From: Marasmius tenuissimus | Lineage: Eukaryota > Basidiomycota > Agaricomycetes > Agaricales > Marasmiaceae | NCBI GenBank assembly: GCA_029532415.1 | Contig: JAQOTA010000008.1 | Location: 1 to 64,000 of the forward strand | Reading direction: 5' to 3' | DNA length: 64,000 nt | Shown here: positions 57,101-64,000 of the stretch, one piece after another | How positions within the stretch are numbered: the first letter of the stretch is position 1 | How the letters are laid out: each line of letters starts with the position of its first letter | Notes under the pieces: generated by a model | Databases searched by the model: none | The model's input: only the letters and a program-made list of their open reading frames with translations | What the model was told of the DNA's origin: nothing | Program-made: the position numbers and the translations under genes

Positions 57101-59604
57101 TGTATGCGTTCAAACGGTTTAGAAGCTCTTGTTTTAGAGTTGGGGAACGATTTCTCATGCATCTTGCCTTCAGCACAACCACGACACAAAGGTGTCTTCT
57201 TAGTAGGCATTTTTAGGTCAAGTGGGAAACCTTGCGTATGTTTCCGAGCTTTATTCAGGGCTTTATCCGATGGATGCCCAAAGCGTCTGTGCTCAATATC
57301 GTAGTCGACGTTATAAACGACCGACTTGGCCATTAAAACCTCAGCAGATGCTTTCCGCGAGTGTACCCAATAAATGGTTTGACCAGGCATATGAGGGTAG
57401 GAAACAAGCGACTGTCGTCGCTGTGTTGAGTAGAAGGCTAACTTCTTCGCGTTTCCACGAATTGATAAACCATCTTGAAGGAACTCTCCCATTGATAGTA
57501 GACGTATGTCCAATTGAGGTATGTAATAGACAGGGTAGAGACGCGAAACGCGCTCTGTAAGTTTCCCGTCATGTCCTTCAACGTTATGCTTAATGAAGAC
57601 AGTGCCTTTACCCTTGATCTGTATAGGGTTGCCCTTATTCGCAGTATTTACGATAGGACCATCAAGCGATTCATATTCAGCGAAGTCATTCATATCGTTC
57701 GTGAAATGAGAGGAGGCACCAGAATCAAGGAGCCAACCCTGTGCGTTGTTCACACTTTTCTTTCCCTTACATTGAGTACATCCCACAAAGTGGGTCGAAA
57801 TAGCATTGCAAAAATTTACAAGTGATACCAGATCACTACGACTACCGCGCGCACTACTGATACCAACTAGTTGAGAGCAGCGCTGTAGGTTTGCATCAGC
57901 TTGGGAAAGCAGGTCAAGATATGGTACTTGCCTGTCATCGTGGAACGATCCAAGAGAGACGTCATCCGGGACGTCCTCTACCCCTGCAGCTTCGGCAATA
58001 TCGTTGTCAACATCATTACCGAATAGAGAGGTCATGTCTTCCATACCGTCGTCAGATCCCCAGTCCATCTCTACATCTTCATCAGGATCAGCGCTACGAG
58101 AGCGTTTAGAAGAAGTAGAAGAAGGAGATCCGGCTCCCTCATATCCCTCATCATCCTCCAAAAGACGCTTGGACGAGGACGCACGTGGTTGTTCAATGCG
58201 GTCCTGGAGCGAACGATTGGTGGCGGACGTGACGATCTGTTCGAAGGGTTTGAGATACCGCGCCGTCTTGGGGGCACCAAGTCTGTCAGCAAGGGAACGT
58301 GCTCCACGGACATCATCAAATACTGACTGAGATGGCTTGAAACCAGTGAAGGACTGCATAGCAGCCAGGTTCTTCTTGACAGCTGGCTGAGGGACAGTGC
58401 TGTCACAGGACTTGTCCCAGTGACCGGTGAAGTGAGCTGGGGGCGGTGATCCCATAGCGCGAACAGGAGGGGCGCTGGCAATCTCGGCGCGCAAGGAGTT
58501 ATTTACCGCGTTCAACGCGATACGTTCCCTGCGGTCAGTGATCGAGGAATAAGGACGGGTAGGAGCGGGAGAAGCTACGACAGAGGCATAGGATGCCAGA
58601 TGAGAGTGACCATGCGACCGATTGTTACCACCGTTGTTACCGCCGGCGTTGCCGGGACCCTGATGCTGGTTGATACCACCGCGGGTACCACGCTGCTGCT
58701 GCTTCTTCTTCTTACCGTTGTTCTGGTTCGAAGAAGGACGTTGCTGCTGCTGCTGTGGTTGACGCTGTTGGCCACGCTGCTGCTGTCCACGCTGCTGACG
58801 TTGCTGCGGCGGACGCTGCTGCTGACCAAAGGATGGTTCGCGGTTACCAGCACGCTTGACCGCAGAGAGGCAGTTGGCAAGCTGAGGGTTCTGACGTTCA
58901 TATTCAACCATGATGGCTTCATGAACGTCACCAACGGTGAGGGCAGTGTCACTATCAGGATCTCTTGAGAAATCATGAAGAGATTTAGAGGAAGCGGCGT
59001 CCCATTCAGGAGGAATAGCTGCGATGAGAAGGAGGGCTTTGATCAACTCAGGGAGTTCAACCCCGACCTCGGCAAGTCGTTCAATGTAGTGTTTGAACTT
59101 GGCGATGCCAGCCTGGGGATGGCTAGTGGTAAGCCGGAAGGACACCAGTTTGACGAAGTCGCCATAGATGGCAGACAATGTTGGTTCGCCATAAGTGGTG
59201 ACGATGGTGGACCAGGCTTTGGCGGCGTCCATGTCCTTGAGAGGTTCAAAGACTTCCTTCGTAGAGGTCAACTGAATAATACCCATCAGCTGGAGGTCTT
59301 TCTCCTCCCATGATTCCAGCGCAGTGTTGTACGCCGTGATCTGAGCATCGGTGGGAGGGTGACGATCAGGTTCGTCGTCACTGTCAGTTCCAGCTGCAGG
59401 CGGAGCAGTACCACCAGGGGGAGTTGTGACCGTAATGGTCGGAACAATGGGTTCCCCCAGCGGGTACGTAGGCTTCTTAGCCGCACCAGTGAGGTGACGA
59501 TAGAGGCCTTGAGCCTTGGTAACAGCTTCCATTTCGCCGTTATAGGTCTGGCGGAATCCAGTGCCGTCGAAGCGACCGGAGAAGAATTTCTTAACGTCGA
59601 ACAT
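54193..59604 (-). CDS. Copia gag-pol polyprotein, 1803 aa
   Basis: Uninterrupted frame. Gag occupies roughly the first 600 residues: no CCHC zinc knuckle, but a Gln/Arg-rich basic stretch (QQRGQQRQPQQQQQRP) that may bind RNA. Protease LLDSGASSHF near residue 625. Gag-pre-integrase with HRRFGH and CRGC (zinc-binding HHCC). Integrase catalytic residues in HSDLKS (about 838), MSDEGGEY (about 893) and PQQNGRAERFNRT (about 933). Reverse transcriptase with VDVKNAFLYG and IIYVDDALF (about 1485). RNase H with FTDSDWAAD, STEAEY and GDNQG near 1650-1735. Ends LGLEFYSST. All catalytic motifs are intact, so it may be recently active. Confidence 0.92.
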   Translation of the reverse strand: MFDVKKFFSGRFDGTGFRQTYNGEMEAVTKAQGLYRHLTGAAKKPTYPLGEPIVPTITVTTPPGGTAPPAAGTDSDDEPDRHPPTDAQITAYNTALESWEEKDLQLMGIIQLTSTKEVFEPLKDMDAAKAWSTIVTTYGEPTLSAIYGDFVKLVSFRLTTSHPQAGIAKFKHYIERLAEVGVELPELIKALLLIAAIPPEWDAASSKSLHDFSRDPDSDTALTVGDVHEAIMVEYERQNPQLANCLSAVKRAGNREPSFGQQQRPPQQRQQRGQQQRGQQRQPQQQQQRPSSNQNNGKKKKQQQRGTRGGINQHQGPGNAGGNNGGNNRSHGHSHLASYASVVASPAPTRPYSSITDRRERIALNAVNNSLRAEIASAPPVRAMGSPPPAHFTGHWDKSCDSTVPQPAVKKNLAAMQSFTGFKPSQSVFDDVRGARSLADRLGAPKTARYLKPFEQIVTSATNRSLQDRIEQPRASSSKRLLEDDEGYEGAGSPSSTSSKRSRSADPDEDVEMDWGSDDGMEDMTSLFGNDVDNDIAEAAGVEDVPDDVSLGSFHDDRQVPYLDLLSQADANLQRCSQLVGISSARGSRSDLVSLVNFCNAISTHFVGCTQCKGKKSVNNAQGWLLDSGASSHFTNDMNDFAEYESLDGPIVNTANKGNPIQIKGKGTVFIKHNVEGHDGKLTERVSRLYPVYYIPQLDIRLLSMGEFLQDGLSIRGNAKKLAFYSTQRRQSLVSYPHMPGQTIYWVHSRKASAEVLMAKSVVYNVDYDIEHRRFGHPSDKALNKARKHTQGFPLDLKMPTKKTPLCRGCAEGKMHEKSFPNSKTRASKPFERIHSDLKSYPVESYHRYKYYISFLDDCTSYVWTSKLKTKDEAVPALRDFLNMVKTQFNAVVKTWMSDEGGEYKGDKFDAVLKEYGIQRDQSIPYTPQQNGRAERFNRTIHEKAEALRFEACMPQSWWEFCHVHAVHLYNRTPVQRLSWRTPFEMLYGEAPDVSHLRVMGCAAYVFIPEDHRKNKLAPRSELMTFIGYQDGMKGFLFMRSNNSVFKGSTALFDETLYNKCPDAKTRGFTPVGSEPFTLGENPNIPSEDEDSDDDWDDTPFPDLRRRSEPSKRSEPQVDEPADGPAPGDVPLPQSGPPTPPGEPAVPPPAPAADGPRRSSRQRKGTTQPGNIFGEQRNPNRPSDIVRDLENKNTWRNVTGDKEPSHPVDRPSSSRSRKGKGGKKGIPGPLPPPPAPEPSGSTTESHEEESVVERLTQEGGVGFVIYLLNNAVPVHESLPTSDTPDFSNIREWTLRDILKLPVEQQKEWKTACHEELEALRKRKVFELCDLPKGRKAIRNRWVFDVKSNGRKKARLVAKGFSQVEGVDFDEIFSPVVRYETVRMMLALAALKNWYITSVDVKNAFLYGDLVEEIYMEQPEGFKVKGQERKVLRLRRALYGLKQAALEWWRTLSSSMEVLGFKRLTSDAGLFICKDPKSGEVVYAIIYVDDALFMGPNKAFVDKKKAEFMARWECRDMGDDSEFLRMSIRREGNKIMIDQKDYLKKVLERFGMQNAKGAPTPLPAGYVPTPNDGPVNPAIRSRFQSVIGSLLYIMLGTRPDIAYAVTKLSQFSSNPTKEHLDKALYICRYLAGTSDYSLVYDGDSDGGLLAFTDSDWAADPIKRRSITGYFFKLAGGIFSWQSHAQKTVALSSTEAEYMALSDCSRQASWIRSLLSELGIDLGPIPICGDNQGSIFIASNPVQERRTKHINIRYHYIRSCVEDGKVELFFIEGVYNPADMFTKNLGHEKFLRFRDHLGLEFYSST

Positions 59605-59890
59605 GGTAGTAAGAGGTTAGATTGTTTGGTGTTGGATCTAGAAAAGACAGCATCAGCATGCGTCTAATCAACACAGGGAGCAGCCATAAAGGCGCTATGC
59701 TCAACGAGGAGCATTGGATCCTTGAGATCCGATGTCGTCGAAGGACGTACATCAATGCCATAGATCGAGCACTCAATTAAGAGGTCGATGGCAACATGCA
59801 GGTCTAGCCTAGCTAGCCGATGACAGCAGCCTAGGGGCGCTCGTCACTGACAGCAGCCATTAAGGCGCTCGTCATTGTAGTCGGGCTAAC

Positions 59891-59904
59891 CGGGGCCCAT
59901 AACC
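59891..59904 (-). other. Primer-binding site (half initiator-Met tRNA)
   Basis: Directly inside the 5' LTR the minus strand reads GGTTATGGGCCCCG, complementary (with a G-U) to the anticodon arm of initiator Met tRNA, as in Drosophila copia. This indicates priming by a cleaved half-tRNA rather than the tRNA 3' end. Confidence 0.7.
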
Positions 59905-60268
59905 TGATGAGCCGGCATGACGCCTAGCGCAGAGGACTACAACATAGCTATACTACTACTTACCAGAGAGGAGTTTAGAGAGATAGAGGCGAGACGTAGA
60001 AGCTCAAGCATGTTGAGGCAGAGGTCCTGCCCACGCAGTGGCAGCATGGGACAGACTAGCTCACCTGGAGATAGGCTTAGAGGCAGCAACGAGAGTAGTA
60101 AAAGTACTGGTATTGCATGTAGATACAGAGCTACTTATATACTATACAGAGGTGGCTGTATCTTCTATAACAGGAGTGACTAGGAATAGCATAGATCATA
60201 GTAAAACGATTGAAGCATATATGCGGCCCGATACAACGGTCCATATATCCGGTAGTCCAGATTCAACA
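59905..60268 (-). repeat. Shared LTR-B: 5' LTR of element 1 and 3' LTR of element 2
   Basis: 364 bp, TG...CA ends. On the left it borders the primer-binding site of element 1; on the right it borders the polypurine tract of element 2 (GCGAGGGGGAG). The 106 bp on the U5 side equal LTR-A, and the U3 side differs. Confidence 0.8.
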
Positions 60269-63200
60269 CTCCCCCTCGCTAAGTGCGGCACAAGTAGAGC
60301 ACAAAGCGTCCATTCGGACGAATAAAATTCAAGTCCAAGATGTTCTCTAAAAGCGGAGAACTTGACATGACCCAAATTTTTTGTAAACATGTCCGCAGGA
60401 TTGTAGGCACCGTCAATAAAGAAAAGATCGACCTTGCGGTCTGAAACACATTCGCGAATGTAATGATAGCGAATATCAATGTGTTTGGTGCGACGTTCTT
60501 GAACTGGGTTAGAGGCGATGAAAATCGAGCCTTGATTATCTCCACATATGGGTACGGGAGTCATATCAATCCCAAGTTCAGAGAGTAACTGTCGAATCCA
60601 CACAGCCTGACGACTACAGTCGGATAGCGCCATATATTCAGCTTCAGTGGATGAAAGCGCAACAGTCTTCTGGGCACGTGATTGCCAACAGAAGATGCCA
60701 CCTGCCAATTTGAAGAAATAGCCTGTGATCGACCGACGTTTGATAGGATCAGCAGCCCAATCAGAATCAGTGAATGCTAGTAAACCTCCGTCAGAGGCTC
60801 CATCATAGACCAGTGCATAGTCTGGAGTTCCTGCAAGATAGCGACAAATATAAAGCGCCTTCTTCAGGTGATCCTCCGATGGATTAGCAGAAAATTGAGA
60901 AAGCTTTGTAACAGCGTAGGCAATATCTGGACGAGTGCCAAGCATGATATACAGAAGTGATCCAATCACTGATTGATATCGAGCGCGACGTTCGGGATCA
61001 ACAGGACCTTCGTTGGGTTGTGGAATATAGCCGGCAGGAAGAGGAGTATCTGCTGCTTTTGCATTCTGCATGCCAAATCGCTTCAAGACCTTCTTCAAGT
61101 ATTCGGTCTGGTCAAGAAGGATTTTACGGCCTCTGCGACGAATACGCATGCGCAAGAACTCTTTGACTTCTCCAGGGTCACGGCATTCCCAACGAGCCAT
61201 AAACTCGGCTTTCTTCTTTTCGACAAAGGCTTTGTTGGGTCCAAGGAATAATGCATCGTCGACATAGATCAAAGCGATACATTCTTCACCAGTCTCACGA
61301 TCTTTGCAGATGAAGAGACCTGCATCGGAAGTTAAGCGTTTGAAGCCCATTACTTCCATGGACAAGCTGAGAGCACGCCACCACTCAAGAGCGGCTTGCT
61401 TCAGTCCATATAATGCACGGCGAAGGCGATATACTTTGCCTTCCTGACCCTTAACTTTGAAACCTTCAGGTTGATCCATATAGATCTCTTCTTTAAGTTC
61501 ACCATAAAGAAAGGCGTTCTTCACATCCAATGCCTGAATGTGCCAGTTTTTGAGAGCTGCGAGTGCGAGCATCATCCGTACAGTTTCAAACCGCACAACT
61601 GGTGAGAAGATCTCATCAAAGTCAACACCTTCAACCTGAGAGAAACCCTTGGCAACAAGTCGAGCTTTCTTTCGACCATCTGACTTAACGTCAAACACCC
61701 ATCTGTTTTTGACAGCCTTGCAACCTTTAGGTAGGTCAACCAATTCAAAGACCTTGCGCTTGCGAAGAGCCTCTAGTTCATCGCGGCAAGCAGCCTTCCA
61801 TTCTCTCTGCTGCTCAGCTGGCAGCTTCAGTATGTCACGGAGAGTCCACTCGCGAACGTTAGACATATTGGTGAGGTCATCGTGAACGGGAACTGCCCGA
61901 TTTAACAGATAAATCACGAAACCTACTCCCCCTTCCTGGGATAATTGTTGCACTAAGCTATCGGGCTGACTCCCCCTGGAGTTACACATGGTAGACAGAC
62001 TGGCACGATTAGTCCCAGGAACTTTTCTGGGTCTGCCTCTCCTACGAGTAGTAGGTGGATCCATGGGTTCTCTATCACCCGTGGCATCTCTCCATGTAGA
62101 GTTTCTCTCCATATCACGCACAATGCGCGAGGGATTATTTGGGTCTCGTTGTTCACCAAATATATTATCAGGTTGCTTAGTACCCGTCCGTTTCCTGCCT
62201 GAACGCCTTGGCGGCGGAGTCTGCTCTTTACCACCCACTGGTGTAGGTGGCCTGGGAGGCTGGAACGGAGGATCAGGATCAGAGTGTTGACGTTCACCCT
62301 GAGGTACAGGACCATCTCCAACATCGTCATGAGGAGATTCCGATCGCTTTGGAAGGTTCTTGGGAGGATAAAGATCGTCATCAGACGAATCATCATCACT
62401 ATCCGAAGAGAAGTTGGGATTTTCACCCAATACCGGCGGTATTTCAGGGATTTCACCCACCGGGGTAAAGCCACGCGGTTTCTTATCAGAACACTTCGGG
62501 AACAAATTTTCATCGAACAGAGCAGTAGCGCTTTTGAAGATACTATTGTTGGACATCTTCATGAAGACATATCCTTTCATGCCTTCCTGAAAACCAATAA
62601 AGGTCATCAGTTCCGAACGCGGAGATAACTTGTTAACTCGACGCTTTTCCGGAATAAACGCATACGCTGCACATCCGAAGACTCGAAGATCCGAAACATC
62701 CGGTGCACTGCCATGCAACTTCTCATGCGGGGTCAACCAACGTAAACGCTGGGACGGCGTCCGATTATGAAGTGCAACAGCGTGCAACACACAGAATTCC
62801 CACCAAGAGGGTGGAAGACAAGCATCAAAGCGAAGAGCTTGAGCTTTCTCGACAATGGTCCGATTGAAACGTTCTGCACGACCATTCTGTTCCGGCGTGT
62901 ATGGAATGCTGGTCAGAATTTTGATACCGTGCTCCTTCAGTACATCATCGAAGGCATCCGATTTGTACTCTCCCCCTCCATCGGACATCCATTCCTTAAT
63001 ATCAACACCGAATTGTACCTTCACCATAGCAATAAAGTCACGGAGCATCTTGACAGAGTCAGATTTACGTCGCATGAGCATTGTCCAGCCATGTGAAGTA
63101 CAGTCGTCGACAAACGACATATACCATTTGTATTTGTGGTACAACTCAGTGGGGAATTGTTTGAGGTCGGAGTGGATTTTCTCGAAGGGTTTCGAGGCAC

Positions 63201-64000
63201 GGGTAGTGGAGTCAGGGAACAATCTGGAGTGCATCTTTCCTTCTGCACATCCTCGGCATAACCGGGTTTTCTTCGGTTTTCGGTCGAATTCCGGGAAGTT
63301 CTTAGTATGCTTCCGAGCTTTATCCAGAGCCTTGTCTGAACAATGTCCGAAACGTCTGTGTAGAACTTTGTAGTCAACTTTATCCATTGTTGACTTGGCC
63401 ATTAAGCTACGAGCAGAGGCTTTCTGCGAGCTAACCCAAAAAATGGTTTGACCAGGCATGAGCGGATACGATACCAAAGACTGGCGTCGACCCTTTTGAT
63501 AAAAAGCCAATTTGCTAGATGATCCGCGTACTTGCAGACCACCTTGCAAGAATTCTCCGAGCGAGAGAAGTCGAATTGACAGAAGCGGAACATAATAGAC
63601 AGGATAGAGTCGCGTAATGCGTTCCTCCATACGACCGTCAGATCCTTCAACAGAATGAGAGATGAACACAGTCCCTTTCCCCTTGATTTGGATAGGGTTG
63701 TCTTTCTGTGCAGTATTTAGCTGCGGTCCATTGTTCATGGGTTCGTACTCAGCAAAATCTTCGAGATCATAAGTAAAGTGCGATGAAGCACCTGAATCGA
63801 CGATCCACTCTTGCGAGTTTCCAGTCGCCTTCTTTCCCTTACAATTGGCACATGTGGCAAAGTGATCACCAATAAATTGCGCAAATTTCATACGGGACAC
63901 GATATCCGAACTACTACGTTTAGAAGCGGCTAATAAAGCGGCGCACTGTAGGTTCGTATCAGTGTTAGAAGAAAGACTGAGATAAGGCACTTGCCTGTCA
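60196..64000 (-). CDS. Copia gag-pol polyprotein, 5' part beyond the window
   Basis: Open from the right edge; the first visible residues DRQVPYL match an internal Gag position of element 1. Protease IVDSGASSHF, zinc-binding HRRFGH/CRGC, integrase HSDLKQ, MSDGGGEY and PEQNGRAERFNRT, reverse transcriptase LDVKNAFLYG and LIYVDDALF, RNase H FTDSDWAAD and STEAEY are all present. Compared with element 1, the protein is clearly related but from a different subfamily (the linker after integrase is much changed). The frame does not stop at LEFYSS as in element 1 but reads on through the polypurine tract into LTR-B for about 40 residues and stops at 60196. Confidence 0.9.
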   Translation of the reverse strand, partial: DRQVPYLSLSSNTDTNLQCAALLAASKRSSSDIVSRMKFAQFIGDHFATCANCKGKKATGNSQEWIVDSGASSHFTYDLEDFAEYEPMNNGPQLNTAQKDNPIQIKGKGTVFISHSVEGSDGRMEERITRLYPVYYVPLLSIRLLSLGEFLQGGLQVRGSSSKLAFYQKGRRQSLVSYPLMPGQTIFWVSSQKASARSLMAKSTMDKVDYKVLHRRFGHCSDKALDKARKHTKNFPEFDRKPKKTRLCRGCAEGKMHSRLFPDSTTRASKPFEKIHSDLKQFPTELYHKYKWYMSFVDDCTSHGWTMLMRRKSDSVKMLRDFIAMVKVQFGVDIKEWMSDGGGEYKSDAFDDVLKEHGIKILTSIPYTPEQNGRAERFNRTIVEKAQALRFDACLPPSWWEFCVLHAVALHNRTPSQRLRWLTPHEKLHGSAPDVSDLRVFGCAAYAFIPEKRRVNKLSPRSELMTFIGFQEGMKGYVFMKMSNNSIFKSATALFDENLFPKCSDKKPRGFTPVGEIPEIPPVLGENPNFSSDSDDDSSDDDLYPPKNLPKRSESPHDDVGDGPVPQGERQHSDPDPPFQPPRPPTPVGGKEQTPPPRRSGRKRTGTKQPDNIFGEQRDPNNPSRIVRDMERNSTWRDATGDREPMDPPTTRRRGRPRKVPGTNRASLSTMCNSRGSQPDSLVQQLSQEGGVGFVIYLLNRAVPVHDDLTNMSNVREWTLRDILKLPAEQQREWKAACRDELEALRKRKVFELVDLPKGCKAVKNRWVFDVKSDGRKKARLVAKGFSQVEGVDFDEIFSPVVRFETVRMMLALAALKNWHIQALDVKNAFLYGELKEEIYMDQPEGFKVKGQEGKVYRLRRALYGLKQAALEWWRALSLSMEVMGFKRLTSDAGLFICKDRETGEECIALIYVDDALFLGPNKAFVEKKKAEFMARWECRDPGEVKEFLRMRIRRRGRKILLDQTEYLKKVLKRFGMQNAKAADTPLPAGYIPQPNEGPVDPERRARYQSVIGSLLYIMLGTRPDIAYAVTKLSQFSANPSEDHLKKALYICRYLAGTPDYALVYDGASDGGLLAFTDSDWAADPIKRRSITGYFFKLAGGIFCWQSRAQKTVALSSTEAEYMALSDCSRQAVWIRQLLSELGIDMTPVPICGDNQGSIFIASNPVQERRTKHIDIRYHYIRECVSDRKVDLFFIDGAYNPADMFTKNLGHVKFSAFREHLGLEFYSSEWTLCALLVPHLARGSVESGLPDIWTVVSGRIYASIVLL
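60269..60279 (-). other. Polypurine tract of copia element 2
   Basis: Minus-strand GCGAGGGGGAG immediately followed by LTR start TGTTGAATC. Confidence 0.7.

Larger units (their letters stand above)
53841..60268 (-). mobile_element. Ty1/copia retrotransposon 1, complete
   Basis: LTR-A (53841-54150), polypurine tract, one gag-pol frame (59604-54193), about 290 bp leader, primer-binding site (59904-59891) and 5' LTR-B (59905-60268). All parts needed for transposition are present. LTR-B also serves as the 3' LTR of element 2, so the two form a tandem array, and the target-site duplication is not visible inside the window. Confidence 0.85.
59905..64000 (-). mobile_element. Ty1/copia retrotransposon 2, right end outside window
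   Basis: 3' LTR (LTR-B), polypurine tract and pol frame are visible; the 5' LTR and gag start lie beyond 64000. Same orientation as element 1, joined to it through the shared LTR. Confidence 0.85.

Noticed and set aside
1..64000. CRISPR arrays, bacterial operons, ribosomal RNA genes, riboswitches
   Set aside because: None seen; the spaced repeats present are minisatellites, LTRs or duplications, and gene structure is eukaryotic.

Overview
The window is nuclear DNA of a filamentous basidiomycete, most likely an Agaricomycete (mushroom-forming fungus). Protein genes are broken by many 46-79 nt GT-AG introns, often with a visible CTAAC-type branch site. Several families are typical of this group: F-box/LRR proteins, C2H2 zinc-finger proteins, T5orf172 (GIY-YIG-like) proteins, a CxC2-KDZ transposase, a LINE with a QADD reverse transcriptase, and Ty1/copia elements primed by half an initiator tRNA. 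Gene models were spliced by eye from reading-frame continuity and splice motifs.

Layout. 0-10 kb holds two C2H2 genes (one cut by the left edge), three F-box-type genes, a tRNA-like gene and a short acidic protein gene. 10-20 kb holds a long empty stretch, a T5orf172 gene, a three-finger C2H2 gene and a 911-residue protein of unknown function. 20-41 kb is a duplicated and decaying accessory region. A segment of about 5-6 kb occurs twice in the same orientation (about 20.6-26.5 and 36.4-41.35 kb), each copy carrying a member of an expanded Agaricomycete family of unknown function. The left gene has a nonsense codon and the right one looks intact. Between them lie a broken LINE and fragments of further copies.

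42-54 kb is the most interesting part. It has a ten-exon CxC2-KDZ transposase with apparently intact candidate catalytic residues, a second T5orf172 gene just downstream on the same strand, a 290-residue acidic protein upstream, a divergent 674-residue protein, a small protein with two near-perfect PCNA-binding (PIP) boxes, and a homeodomain-like gene. I suggest, as inference, that some of these neighbours travel or work with the KDZ transposase.

54-64 kb is a head-to-tail pair of Ty1/copia retrotransposons on the minus strand. The first is complete with one 1803-codon reading frame. The second is cut by the right edge. They share a single LTR between them. The left LTR has landed in the homeodomain gene and supplies its last codons and stop.
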